Below, in pieces: positions 50,937 through 60,378 of a stretch of 64,000 nt of DNA. Numbering within the stretch: position 1 is the stretch's first letter; the number at the start of each line of letters is the position of its first letter. The DNA is taken from contig DLGQ01000079.1 in NCBI GenBank assembly GCA_002482775.1, positions 40,027 through 104,026 on the forward strand, given 5' to 3'. This DNA is from Flavobacteriales bacterium UBA7690. GTDB lineage: Bacteria > Bacteroidota > Bacteroidia > Flavobacteriales_F > PHOS-HE28. The translations under genes and the position numbers were made by a program. The notes under the pieces are model-generated. The model did not search any database. It worked only from the letters and a program-made list of their open reading frames with translations, and was not told the DNA's origin.

Positions 50937-51664
50937 TGAGTAAAGCACCGCTCGATAAAGCCACCTTCGAGGCCATTGAAGCCTACGTGCTCGATCGCAT
51001 GAGCGCCACCGAGCGCGGTGCCTTTGAGCAACGACTGGTCCTTGAACCTGATCTGCGCGCTGAATTGGAATTGGGACGTGAGCATATCCGCGCCGTGGAA
51101 CTCGGGGGGCTCACACGCACCCTGCGCACCATAGCTGAGCAAGAGAATGCATCCGGATCGCAAGGAGGATCTGGTTGGGGCCGCTATATCGCCTATGCAG
51201 CATCCATCGCTTTGCTGGTTTCCGTAGCGATCTGGTGGGCCACACGACCACCGCTGAACGAACGCTTGTACGCTGCGCACTTCACACCCGACCCCGGATT
51301 GCCCGTGGCCATGAGCGCCACCGATGATCACGTTTTCGCCGATGCCATGGTCTACTACAAGGAAGGCCGATACGGTGAAGCGGCACAACGGTGGGCGCCC
51401 TTGCTGCAACAGGATCCTTCCAACGACACCCTGCTGTACTACACCGCGATGGTCGAACTCGTGAACGGTGATGCGGGTAGCGCGATGGCCCGGTTGGCCA
51501 GCGTTTCGGATGGATCATCCACGTTCAAAAGCCGCGCCCGGTGGTACCTGTTCCTGATCCACGTGAAACGGAACGAGATCGAACAAGCGCGTGCCCTCCA
51601 ACTAGGAACGGACACCATGTACGGCGAACGTGCGCTGCGGATCCTTTCCCAACTCGGTGAGTGA
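50936..51664 (+). CDS. Membrane-anchored anti-sigma-like protein with periplasmic TPR region
   Basis: A 242-residue single-pass protein. The N-terminal cytoplasmic part (residues 1-80, FEAIEAYVLDRMSATERGAFEQRLVLEPDL) has the look of an anti-sigma domain (helical, with a 'L-x-x-P-x-L' end), without a zinc motif. A membrane helix spans about 83-102 (RYIAYAASIALLVSVAIWWA). The periplasmic part has tetratricopeptide-like helices (ADAMVYYKEGRYGEAAQRWAPLLQQDPSNDTLLYYTAMVELVNG). It overlaps the sigma gene before it and the CHAT gene after it (TGATG junctions), so all three are translated together. It probably holds the sigma factor until a periplasmic signal arrives. Confidence 0.75.
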   Translation: MSKAPLDKATFEAIEAYVLDRMSATERGAFEQRLVLEPDLRAELELGREHIRAVELGGLTRTLRTIAEQENASGSQGGSGWGRYIAYAASIALLVSVAIWWATRPPLNERLYAAHFTPDPGLPVAMSATDDHVFADAMVYYKEGRYGEAAQRWAPLLQQDPSNDTLLYYTAMVELVNGDAGSAMARLASVSDGSSTFKSRARWYLFLIHVKRNEIEQARALQLGTDTMYGERALRILSQLGE

Positions 51665-54600
51665 TGCGTGCCTTGTGCGCACTGGTCGCGGTATTGGGGT
51701 TCGTCGCAACGGCCAAGCCACAGCGGACAGCGCAGCTCGATGCGCGCCACGAACACATCAGTGGGCTGTACGATGAACAGCAGTACGCCGCGTTGATCCG
51801 CGAGATCGATCTTCAGATCACCGCTTCCACCGGCACCGCCTACGCGGATTCGTTGCACCGCTACCTCTACAAGTACGGCCGCGCACACCGCAAGCTGAAG
51901 GATGCCAAAGCCAGTGTGGAGGCTGCGGAACGGATCTACTCGCTCGTGAAGGAGCGCGGGAACGCGGCCAACGAATTGGACGCACTGCTAGACCTGAGCT
52001 GGATCTATTACGACGTGGGCGAATTGCTCCAATGCGCGCGCGTGGACTCGATCGCCGTGAAGGTGGCCGACAGTGATCGCGATATTCCACTGGCGCAAAA
52101 AGGCCGTGCGCGGCAATACCTCGCCTTCGACCATTCCGTGATCGGCGACCACCGACGTTCGGCCTATTGGGCACACGAGGCACTGGCCATCTACGCCCTT
52201 GCAGACTCCATTCCGCCTGCGCAATGGGCCGAGTCGTACACCGCGGCGGGTGTAGCAGCGTGGCACCTAGGGCGGATAAGGGAAGCGGAGCAACACTACA
52301 TCAAGGCCTTGGCCGTGCTGGGGGATGCCACCGACGAAGCCAGCCTCAACCGCAAGATCTCCACGAACGGCAACCTCGGTGTGCTCTGGCAAAGCGCCGG
52401 TGATCTGGCACGGTCCAAGGAATATTACCAAGAAGGCTTGCGCTATTGCGATCGTCTGATCAATACCACTACCGATCAATTCACGCGCGACGAAGCCGTG
52501 GTGGCGCGTTCTCGAACGTACCTCAACATCGCCACCGTGTTCTTTGAAGGGGGCGACGAAGGCCGCGCGCGCGAACTGCTGGAACTCGCATGGAAGGATC
52601 GCAGCAGTGTGCTGGAGGCCGATGACCCCCAGTTGCTCACTATCCGTGATCGTATGGCCGATCTGGAACTTGCCAATGGATCCTTGCACAAAGCCCGCGA
52701 ACTGGTGGCTTCCTACCTCGTGCAATGTGAGCGCAAATGGGGCAAGCGCAGCGAGGAATATGTGGGTGCGTGTTCCAAACTCGGCGAGATCGAAACGCGG
52801 CTGGGCAACCACGCAGTGGCGGATTCGCTGTTGCGCATCAGTATCGAGGCGGGACGCGCCGTGATGGACAGCCGCACCGATGTTATCCTGGTGCGAACCT
52901 ATCAACGTCGTGCCTATCTCAGTTCAGTACGCGGCCACTACAACGAGGCGATCACCGATCTGCTGCAAGCACGCGAGGTGATGGTGAACATACACGATAG
53001 CACCCACTTCAAAGTGGCGTCCATCGATGTGTTGATCGCTGAAGCGGCGTTCCTTTCCGGTGATATCGACCGCGCCCGGAAACACGCTGTTCTGGCACTC
53101 GCCAAGGTGAACGATCGTGTGGTGGCGTTGCGTGCCGACCGTCTGCCGCGTGCGTTCCCCGATCCGCACATCCTGCCCGATGCGTGCTACTGGAAGGTGC
53201 GCACCGAACGCGCATTGGCGAAGAAGGACGTGGTACTGCCGCAGTGGAACGATGACCTGGATGTGGCCATGGCCGCACTGGCGCGCAACAAGACCGCCTT
53301 CACCGATGAAGCGTCGAAACTCCTGCTGATCGGCGCACAGAAACGCCTCTATGATCTCGCGTTGGAGATCGCCTACGATGCATACGCGACCTCCGGTGCG
53401 GAGAAGGATGCTGAACGCTTCCTGCAAGTGGCCGAAGCCGATCGCTCCACCTTGTTGAAAGGCCGACTGAACGGTTTCGCAGGCCTGCGTTTCACCGGGG
53501 TGCCCGATACGATCATCGCACGCGAACAAGAGCTCATCGCCGCCTTGGCCATTGATCCCGATGACAGACGTACGTTGACCGACATGGGCAAGCGGGAGAA
53601 GGCGTACGCGGCTTTCCTGCAAGATCTGGAGAAGGATTATCCGGCCTACTTCGCACTGCGCTACGGCGAGCCGGTGATCACATTGGCGAACCTGCGCGCG
53701 CACCTGCTCACCGCCGACCGCCAACTGATCAGCTATGCGTTGGCAGGTGATCACCTCTACATCCTTGTTGTGGGGTTGAAGGGGTCAACACTTCTCCGAG
53801 TGGATGCCGCCGGCTTGAACGACGAGATCCGCGCGCTGAACACGGCCATCATTTCCCGCGAAGCGGATGACTACACACGCCTCGCCTACGCCGTCCACCA
53901 ACGCATTCTTGCACCCGTCTCCGAAGCATTGACCGCCACGGAGTTGCTCATCATTCCCGATGGTGCCTTGCAAACACTGAGCTTCGATGCCTTGCTCACC
54001 GGCCGGGCCACACCATCGTCCTTCAGCAAGGAGTTGCTAGTACAACGGCACGCCATCGCCTATTTGCTCTCCACCACCACGGCCGTACAATTCGCACAGC
54101 TCGCGCGGGAAAAGGCCCAGGGGGTGCTCGCTGTGGCACCCGGTTTCGATGATGCGATGAAACAGAGCTACGTGCAGCAGGTCCGCGATAGTGCGCGCAT
54201 CGACCGTGCGTTCCTGCGTTTCGTACGTCAGCCATTCGCTGTGCGTACCGCCACCGGCTTGGGCCCGCTGATGCAAGCCCAAGTGCTCCTCGGCATGTCC
54301 GCCAGCGAGCGCGGGTTCCGGAAGGAAGCGGCCAACTACGGCGTCCTTCACCTGGGCACCCACGCGGAGATGAACACCACCTCGCCCATGTACTCGCGCT
54401 TGGTACTAAGCAAGGACAGTGTGGGTGCCGATGCCAACGCCGATGGCTACCTCCACGCCTACGAGATCTACGAACTGGATCTCCGCGCACAACTCGCCGT
54501 GCTATCGGCGTGCGAAACAGGCACCGGCATGGACGATGGTGAAGGCGTGCGTTCGCTGGGCTACGGATTCGCCTACGCCGGTTGCCCCAGTTTGGTGATG

Positions 54601-54894
54601 TCGCTCTGGAGCATCGATGAGAAGGTGAGCTCCGAGATCACCACCCGTTTCTACGAATTGCTGGAAGAGGGCCTCCCCAAACACGAAGCGCTTCGGCGCG
54701 CCAAGTTGGATCACCTTGCGAAGAGCGAAGGTGAACTCAGCTTGCCGTACTGCTGGGCCGGCCTCGTGCTCATGGGCGATGTGGAGCCCATCGAACGCGG
54801 TTTTTGGGCGCGGTACAAGTGGTGGATACTTGGGCTGCTGGTGTGCATCTCCGTAGGTATGTTGCGCATGCGCCGCCGCCTGTTGAAGAAGTGA
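51664..54894 (+). CDS. Exported TPR-CHAT protease
   Basis: A 1076-residue protein: short signal peptide (MRALCALVAVLGFVATAKPQ); TPR-like helices from about 20 to 560; a CHAT (caspase-like) domain at about 690-1045 with catalytic histidine H900 in HLGTHAEM and cysteine C950 in LSACETG; a C-terminal membrane helix (WWILGLLVCISVGML) and a basic tail. The catalytic domain would therefore face the periplasm, held at the inner membrane. CHAT proteins are cysteine proteases such as those of the TPR-CHAT/Craspase type. Coupling to a sigma/anti-sigma pair suggests that the protease either cleaves the anti-sigma TPR domain or is itself the regulated output. The stop is four bases from the convergent gene. 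Confidence 0.88.
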   Translation: MRALCALVAVLGFVATAKPQRTAQLDARHEHISGLYDEQQYAALIREIDLQITASTGTAYADSLHRYLYKYGRAHRKLKDAKASVEAAERIYSLVKERGNAANELDALLDLSWIYYDVGELLQCARVDSIAVKVADSDRDIPLAQKGRARQYLAFDHSVIGDHRRSAYWAHEALAIYALADSIPPAQWAESYTAAGVAAWHLGRIREAEQHYIKALAVLGDATDEASLNRKISTNGNLGVLWQSAGDLARSKEYYQEGLRYCDRLINTTTDQFTRDEAVVARSRTYLNIATVFFEGGDEGRARELLELAWKDRSSVLEADDPQLLTIRDRMADLELANGSLHKARELVASYLVQCERKWGKRSEEYVGACSKLGEIETRLGNHAVADSLLRISIEAGRAVMDSRTDVILVRTYQRRAYLSSVRGHYNEAITDLLQAREVMVNIHDSTHFKVASIDVLIAEAAFLSGDIDRARKHAVLALAKVNDRVVALRADRLPRAFPDPHILPDACYWKVRTERALAKKDVVLPQWNDDLDVAMAALARNKTAFTDEASKLLLIGAQKRLYDLALEIAYDAYATSGAEKDAERFLQVAEADRSTLLKGRLNGFAGLRFTGVPDTIIAREQELIAALAIDPDDRRTLTDMGKREKAYAAFLQDLEKDYPAYFALRYGEPVITLANLRAHLLTADRQLISYALAGDHLYILVVGLKGSTLLRVDAAGLNDEIRALNTAIISREADDYTRLAYAVHQRILAPVSEALTATELLIIPDGALQTLSFDALLTGRATPSSFSKELLVQRHAIAYLLSTTTAVQFAQLAREKAQGVLAVAPGFDDAMKQSYVQQVRDSARIDRAFLRFVRQPFAVRTATGLGPLMQAQVLLGMSASERGFRKEAANYGVLHLGTHAEMNTTSPMYSRLVLSKDSVGADANADGYLHAYEIYELDLRAQLAVLSACETGTGMDDGEGVRSLGYGFAYAGCPSLVMSLWSIDEKVSSEITTRFYELLEEGLPKHEALRRAKLDHLAKSEGELSLPYCWAGLVLMGDVEPIERGFWARYKWWILGLLVCISVGMLRMRRRLLKK

Positions 54895-54898
54895 CCGT

Positions 54899-56917
54899 TC
54901 ACTCCAACAGCAAGGGCATCCCTTTCGGCGCTTTCACGCTGTAGTTGAAGGCATGTTTCACCACCGCGGACGGTCCAACACGTTCGCGCCAGTTCAGCAT
55001 GCCGCTGTTCGTGTCCACGTTCGTAGCGTCGTGTTCGTTGAGGTCCACGGTCACTTCGGTCGTTACCGGGACCGGGATCTGGTCGGTGATCACCAGGTCG
55101 ATCGGTGCGCTTTTCGTGTTGCGCACTTCAATGGCCCAGCCGATGGTCTCCGTGCGTTTGCTACCGGTGAAGCTGCGCTGCGCGAGGTCCTGCATGCGCT
55201 TGCGTTGCACCACCACACTGCGGTCGCGGCCCAAGGAAATGTCCATCGTGTCGCTCACCTGCTCGGTATCCAGAAAGGTCTCGCCGATGAAGGTGCCTTC
55301 GTAGTAGAGGTTCGCCGGACCTGGTAGCAGATCCAACTTGTCCCAGCCCACCAGCTTCGCGAAGAGATAGGCGGAAGGGTCCAACTTCGGGGTGCAATAG
55401 TGGCGGTAAGTGCTCTGGATCTGGTGTTCCTTCACCGCAACAGCATGCCCTTGGCCGTCGCTAGGGATGGTGTAGGGCAGGGCGATGCGGAAGCTGAAGT
55501 GCGTATTGCCATGCCGTGTGTTGACTTCAGGAAGTATGTTGAGGACACCGCCCGTCACGTCTCCGTAGTTCGCAGCAACACCATCCGCGTATTGATAGCT
55601 GTTCTCAGTTCTGGCTCCCCGGATCTGGACTGAGCGCTGTGGTGAATTGCGGATGTCTTCACGCGAGATCGTGTTGCCGGATGACCCTCCGTCACGATCG
55701 ATCAACGGCCGCTTATGGCTCACTATCTGCATTTCCTGAAGTGTCACTTGGGTTTGCTGCAGCTCTGCGTTCACCGTTGCGTTGTTCAAGTCTTGTTCGT
55801 GTTCTGCATAACCCAGGAAGGTGAATTGGATCCGGCGCGCACCAGGCGGCACGGCCAGTGCGTAGTATCCATCGAAGTTCGTGCTAGCGCCGTTCAAAGT
55901 TGTTCCATCAGCAGTGCGCAAGACAACGTTCACGAAGGGCAACGGTTCCCCGGTAGCAGCATCGCGCACGACCCCGCGCACTTCGCTCACCGTGGTGTTC
56001 ATCGTCGGACGTTTCGGAAGTAGCGCTCCCGGTGGTTTCGTTCCAGGGCCCAAGCGCCAGATGTCCAACAACGGCATCACGCCACTGACCCGTGGATCAC
56101 CACTGGCCAGTTCCAGTTGCACATCGCTCCAGTCCTCGCCGGTGCTTTGGTACACGTGTGCCTTGTAGGTCAACGCCAGTGGGGCGCTCAGGTCGTCCAC
56201 GCGGACATCGTACAAGGGGCTCCAGCCTGCACTGCGCACCACGTACCGCAAGGTGAGGGCGGTGCGTAAGGCTGCTGTGGCCGCTACCTCCACCACCACT
56301 TGGCTCGTGGCCTTCGGTTTCTTGCCTTGCAACTGTTCCAATTCCAAGTGTAGTTTCTGCGCGGCCTGTGTGCGCTCATCTATGTGTCGCTGTTTTGCCA
56401 ACACGCCTTCATGCACCGCCGTTATACGTTCCCGGTGGTAGTCATTGATCGCACGGATCCGCTCCACGCTGAGCCCTGCGCTGCCACCATCGAAGTCCTC
56501 GTTCTTCAACAAACGTTGCTCTTCGTTCTGCAAGACCGTGATGCGTGTGCGTTCATCCTGGATCTCGTGTTCGATCGCTTTGATGGATGCCTCCAATGTT
56601 TTCACTGCGTTGCTGCTCACTACGGCGGTGCCTGGATCCAGCTTATGCTTCACGCTCAGCAACGTGAAGCGCCCAGTACCATGCACCTGCACACTGGCCG
56701 GTTCCACTTCGGCGCTAAGCCCGGCGAATACGAGGCGCACGGTGCCCTTGGGAAGGTCAGCATCCGCCGTGCGCTCCACTTGGGCCCCGCTAAGGAAGAC
56801 GGTCACTTGCTTGATCTGGCTGGTCACGATCTTCTCTTCGATCGCGAAAAGGAGCTGGAGTTGGAAGAGGAGGAATGCGACGGATAGGATCGATCGCCGT
56901 GTCGGGTGAAGTCGCAT
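54899..56917 (-). CDS. DUF4139 protein with inserted carboxypeptidase-regulatory and plug-like segment
   Basis: A 672-residue paralogue of the protein at 34577. It has a signal peptide (ILSVAFLLFQLQLLFA), DUF4140 (VTVFLSGAQVERTADADLPKGTV), a coiled coil and a C-terminal DUF4139 (ISLGRDRSVVVQRKRMQ). Between them, at the linker position of the paralogue, are about 150 extra residues. They comprise a carboxypeptidase-regulatory-like beta domain (RGVVRDAATGEPLPFVNVVL ... ALAVPPGARRIQFTFLGY) and a stretch like the start of a TonB-receptor plug (ISREDIRNSPQRSVQIRGAR ... SYQYADGV). The start at MRLHPTRRSIL gives the signal peptide. Function unknown; the graft may add a surface or protein-binding role. 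Confidence 0.85.
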   Translation of the reverse strand: MRLHPTRRSILSVAFLLFQLQLLFAIEEKIVTSQIKQVTVFLSGAQVERTADADLPKGTVRLVFAGLSAEVEPASVQVHGTGRFTLLSVKHKLDPGTAVVSSNAVKTLEASIKAIEHEIQDERTRITVLQNEEQRLLKNEDFDGGSAGLSVERIRAINDYHRERITAVHEGVLAKQRHIDERTQAAQKLHLELEQLQGKKPKATSQVVVEVAATAALRTALTLRYVVRSAGWSPLYDVRVDDLSAPLALTYKAHVYQSTGEDWSDVQLELASGDPRVSGVMPLLDIWRLGPGTKPPGALLPKRPTMNTTVSEVRGVVRDAATGEPLPFVNVVLRTADGTTLNGASTNFDGYYALAVPPGARRIQFTFLGYAEHEQDLNNATVNAELQQTQVTLQEMQIVSHKRPLIDRDGGSSGNTISREDIRNSPQRSVQIRGARTENSYQYADGVAANYGDVTGGVLNILPEVNTRHGNTHFSFRIALPYTIPSDGQGHAVAVKEHQIQSTYRHYCTPKLDPSAYLFAKLVGWDKLDLLPGPANLYYEGTFIGETFLDTEQVSDTMDISLGRDRSVVVQRKRMQDLAQRSFTGSKRTETIGWAIEVRNTKSAPIDLVITDQIPVPVTTEVTVDLNEHDATNVDTNSGMLNWRERVGPSAVVKHAFNYSVKAPKGMPLLLE

Positions 56918-57082
56918 CGGAGTGGTGTTTCCTTGATGATGCGCGGTTCTACCGGATCGCATAACGCAAGCAGGGAACGGCCGTATTCCGCAGACGAAAG
57001 GAAGGTCAACGGTCAACTTCGGACAATGAGCGACTGACCACCGATGGACCTGGAGACCTAACTTTCCTGCGACATCCAACTC

Positions 57083-57553
57083 ATGAACATCCGCAAAGTC
57101 ACGCACGCTGATCTAAGCGAACTCGTTGTACTGTGTGGCGAACACGCAGCCTACGAACGCTCCCACTTCGATCCGCAAGGGAAGGAGCAAGCCTTGCGTA
57201 TCATGCTATTCGCTCCTGAGGCCCGCCTCCAGTGCTTGGTCGCAGAAGCTGAGGGCAAGCTCATCGGCTACGCCACCTTCTCCGTGGAATGCTCCACCTG
57301 GGATGCCGCCTACTACATGCACATGGATTGCCTTTTCCTGCGACCCGAAGCACGCAACAAGGGCATTGGTAAGGCTCTGATGAGAACCATCGCCCAACAC
57401 GCGATCCAGCAAGGGGTTACACGCATGCAGTGGCAAACACCGTCGTTCAATGTGGATGCCGTGCGTTTCTACGATCGCCTTGGGCCGGTGAAAAAGGAGA
57501 AGTACCGGTTGTTCTTGGATGAAGCGGAGACCAGGGCGTTAGCGGAGGGCTAG
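57083..57553 (+). CDS. GNAT-family N-acetyltransferase
   Basis: A 156-residue acetyltransferase. The N-terminus MNIRKVTHADLSELVVLCGEHAAYE, the central GKLIGYATFSVECSTWDAAYYMHMDCLFL and the acetyl-CoA loop RPEARNKGIGKALM (R-x-x-x-x-G-I-G) identify the fold; the final strand and helix (RFYDRLGPVKKEKYRLFLD) are normal. It resembles spermine/diamine acetyltransferase-like members, but the substrate cannot be told. It is transcribed alone between two minus-strand operons and is followed by a strong terminator. Confidence 0.88.
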   Translation: MNIRKVTHADLSELVVLCGEHAAYERSHFDPQGKEQALRIMLFAPEARLQCLVAEAEGKLIGYATFSVECSTWDAAYYMHMDCLFLRPEARNKGIGKALMRTIAQHAIQQGVTRMQWQTPSFNVDAVRFYDRLGPVKKEKYRLFLDEAETRALAEG

Positions 57554-57559
57554 AACGCA

Positions 57560-57588
57560 ACAAGCCCCGGCTCATCACCGGGGCTTGT
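57560..57588. terminator. Bidirectional rho-independent terminator
   Basis: An 11-base perfect stem ACAAGCCCCGG...CCGGGGCTTGT with a 7-base loop. The stem itself supplies a short TTGTTT on the plus side and TTGTTGC on the minus side. It lies between the convergent acetyltransferase and mksB stops and can serve both. Confidence 0.85.
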
Positions 57589-57608
57589 TTCAGTTGATCG
57601 GTCAATGT

Positions 57609-60329
57609 CTACGCCTCAGCCATCGCCTCGTCGAACTTCACGCCGATGCGGAGTTCGTTCCGGAGCACCAGGCGGCCGTTCTTCGGACGTAGGAAGTAGA
57701 GGCTGTCCACCTCGCTCACCGGTTCCGGCGCGGCGGTGATGGCCATGAAGCCGAGGTCCTTCGCCATGCTCAATACCGCTTTCCGGTTGATCGCATCCAA
57801 GGAGTGTACCTCATCCAGGAAGAAGGGAACACGGCTCAGCGGCGAGTTCAGTTTCGGATCCTCCTTCAGCATGCTGCGCAGAACGAGCAGGTTGAACAAC
57901 ACCTTGATGGTGATGGCCGTACCGTGGCTTTCCACTTGGAGGTTGTCGTAGCTGTGCGTGCGGCCACCGCGTGTGCTTACGGTGAAACGCAGCGTGAAGA
58001 GGTCGCCGTAGTTCAGTGTGATGCGTTCGCTCAGCTTGTTGCGGAAGCTCTGGTACGCAGCGTCCAACTTCTTGCTGTCGTCGAACAGACCTGTGTGGTC
58101 GGTCTCGGCGAGTTCTTTCAGTGCACCCACCAGGTCGTTCTGGTCCATCACTTCCATCTTCAAGCTCTCGAGATTGGAGACGCTCACGTTGGTGAAGCGA
58201 CGGTTCAACCGGTCCGCGGCGATCTTGATGTCGTTGAGGCCGTTCAACACCTGGGCGAAGTTGGCGCGCAGCTGGTGCAGGTAGGTGTCCCAATCCTTGC
58301 GCAACGCTTCTTCGAACGTGGGCAGACCTTCGATCTGCTCGCGGATCAACCGCACGGTCTCCATCTCGTTCGGACCGATGATGTCACCCTTCAGCACCTG
58401 CTCGATCTTGGAACGCAACTGGTCCATCTCGCGGCTCATACTGTTGTGTTCGAGCGTGAGTTTGCGATACAGTTCGATGGCATCCTCCGGATCGTTCGGT
58501 ACGCTGATCAGTTCTTTGCCTTTCGCCTCCAGGTCGGGTGGCGGAATGCACTGCTCCAACAGGTGCAGCAAGCGGTTGAAACGCTCGTCCTCCTTGTTCA
58601 ACGCGGTGCGCTGCTCGAACAGCTTCACCCCGATCTCTTCCAGTTTGTCGCGGACCTCCTTGCGCTGCTTGTCAGCCGTGGTCTTCTCCTTGGTCACTTC
58701 GGCGAGCTGCTTCTGGAAGCGCGACTCGTCCTGTTTCTCCACTTGCAGCCGTTCCCAACGTGCGAGCTTTTTCATGTGCTCGTCCACTTCGGCCTGCGTC
58801 TTCGCACGGTCTTTCGCCAGGTGTTCGCGGTTCTCGATCGCCTCCATCAACTGCGACAGACGCGTCTGTTCAGCTTTCAGGTCAGTGAGCGATTTCTTCA
58901 AGGCCTTCACATCCACGAGCTCCTTCCACGCGTGACTGTTGTCAGGCAATGGGAAACTCATCAACGCATCGCTGTACTTGTCGTTGGTGATGTTCTCGGC
59001 GATGCTCTTCAGCAGTTCATCCACCTGCTTGCGCTTCTTCAGCTCGATGCCGCCTTTCTCCACCGGCAGTTTCAGCAAGTCCAGGTTGAAGAGCTTCGAC
59101 AGCCCGTGAACCTGCTCTTCGCTCAGCGTGCTGCGCAGCTCGGTGATCAGCGCCTTGTCGAAGTTGGCGATGGCCCGCTCCGTGTTGGCGACACGACCGG
59201 TCACTTCCCCGAGGCTGCGCGCTGTGCGCTGGCGATCCGCTTCTTCAGCGTTGCCCAAGCGACGGTCCAATGCGGTGAGGCGCTCTTTGGCGTTGGCCAA
59301 TGCCTCACGCTCCATGTTCTCCACGAAATCGCCGAGGCCTTTGCTCAGCTCTGCGATACGCGCGAGGTCTCCTTCCACGCGGCCTTTGTTGCCAGCCAGC
59401 TCAGCGATACGGTCATCGAAGTCCTTGAGGATCTCCGCCGTGCTGTGCTTCTCTTTTTCCAGCGCTTCCTGCTTGGCCACGATGGCCTCTTTCACGTGCT
59501 TGTTGTGGTCGTGGGCCTTGCGGCGCTTTTCCATCAAGTCCGTGTACACTGTTGCAAGGCGCGCCTCCAGTCCCATGCGCACATCGCTCATGGATACGTA
59601 CTTCTCCAGGCGTTCTTTCTCCGCTTTCAACGTGTTCAACTTCACACGGCGGTCACGGATGCGCTCGAATTCTTCGGTCATCAAGCGGTTCGCTTCCAAC
59701 GCAGGACGGCTCGGCGGTATGCCAGCGAGCATGAGCAAACTGCGCTTCATCTCGTGCTGGTCGATGCTGCGCAAACTGAGCAGGTTCTTCAACACCTCCT
59801 TGAAGTGCGCGTAACGATCGTTCTCCGTGAGGTGGACGATGCCCATGCCGTTGCTTTCGCCTTTCGTGGCCACCAGCAAGGCGTCGCGGTGTGCCGCCGC
59901 ATCCTTCATCTCACGGTAGTTGCGCTCCGCGAGTTTCGCCAGTACGTTCTTCGGATCGGCCACGCGATCACCATCCATGTAGTCGGCGATGTCGTACGTG
60001 CCATCGTAGGTGAAGCGCACCGGATCACCACCGCTGGCCTTGCCTTGCCCGCGCCAGCCGAGGATGTACGAACCCTTCGGACCAAGGCACTCGAACAGCA
60101 GGTAGCTGTAGTGGTCGGGGAAGTAGTACTCCCGTGTGGCTTCCGCATCGTGGTCGCCGAACACCATCTGGTTCCGGTTGTCCAGGTAGAGGAATTGGAG
60201 GGTGTTGATCAACGTGGTCTTACCCGCGTTGTTCGGCCCTACGAGTTGCAGCGAATCGCTCAGTTCCACTTCGGCGTAGTCGTAACTGCCGCTGCGGATG
60301 GCGATGAGTTTGGTGGGTCCTAGTTGCAT
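57609..60329 (-). CDS. mksB: MksB, SMC-like condensin ATPase
   Basis: A 906-residue SMC-type protein: Walker A GPNNAGKTTL at residues 31-40; a long, broken coiled coil over about 215-690; and a C-terminal head with a signature-like stretch (LQVESHGTAITIKVLFNLLVL) and Walker B (VPFFLDEVHSLD). Two upstream genes encode the kleisin- and MukE-like partners in the same order as mksF-mksE-mksB. The length fits MksB better than the longer MukB or the JetC of Wadjet. It should load on DNA and extrude loops. No nuclease gene (mksG/jetD) follows: the next gene is convergent. Confidence 0.88.
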   Translation of the reverse strand: MQLGPTKLIAIRSGSYDYAEVELSDSLQLVGPNNAGKTTLINTLQFLYLDNRNQMVFGDHDAEATREYYFPDHYSYLLFECLGPKGSYILGWRGQGKASGGDPVRFTYDGTYDIADYMDGDRVADPKNVLAKLAERNYREMKDAAAHRDALLVATKGESNGMGIVHLTENDRYAHFKEVLKNLLSLRSIDQHEMKRSLLMLAGIPPSRPALEANRLMTEEFERIRDRRVKLNTLKAEKERLEKYVSMSDVRMGLEARLATVYTDLMEKRRKAHDHNKHVKEAIVAKQEALEKEKHSTAEILKDFDDRIAELAGNKGRVEGDLARIAELSKGLGDFVENMEREALANAKERLTALDRRLGNAEEADRQRTARSLGEVTGRVANTERAIANFDKALITELRSTLSEEQVHGLSKLFNLDLLKLPVEKGGIELKKRKQVDELLKSIAENITNDKYSDALMSFPLPDNSHAWKELVDVKALKKSLTDLKAEQTRLSQLMEAIENREHLAKDRAKTQAEVDEHMKKLARWERLQVEKQDESRFQKQLAEVTKEKTTADKQRKEVRDKLEEIGVKLFEQRTALNKEDERFNRLLHLLEQCIPPPDLEAKGKELISVPNDPEDAIELYRKLTLEHNSMSREMDQLRSKIEQVLKGDIIGPNEMETVRLIREQIEGLPTFEEALRKDWDTYLHQLRANFAQVLNGLNDIKIAADRLNRRFTNVSVSNLESLKMEVMDQNDLVGALKELAETDHTGLFDDSKKLDAAYQSFRNKLSERITLNYGDLFTLRFTVSTRGGRTHSYDNLQVESHGTAITIKVLFNLLVLRSMLKEDPKLNSPLSRVPFFLDEVHSLDAINRKAVLSMAKDLGFMAITAAPEPVSEVDSLYFLRPKNGRLVLRNELRIGVKFDEAMAEA

Positions 60330-60378
60330 GTTCTTCTTCTTACGTCTTCGGTCTTCCTACTTGGTCCTTGGCTCCTGC

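Noticed and set aside
57804..60323. An 839-residue plus-strand ORF opposite mksB
   Set aside because: The minus frame has Walker motifs and SMC architecture; the plus frame is a low-complexity shadow caused by GC-rich codon use.
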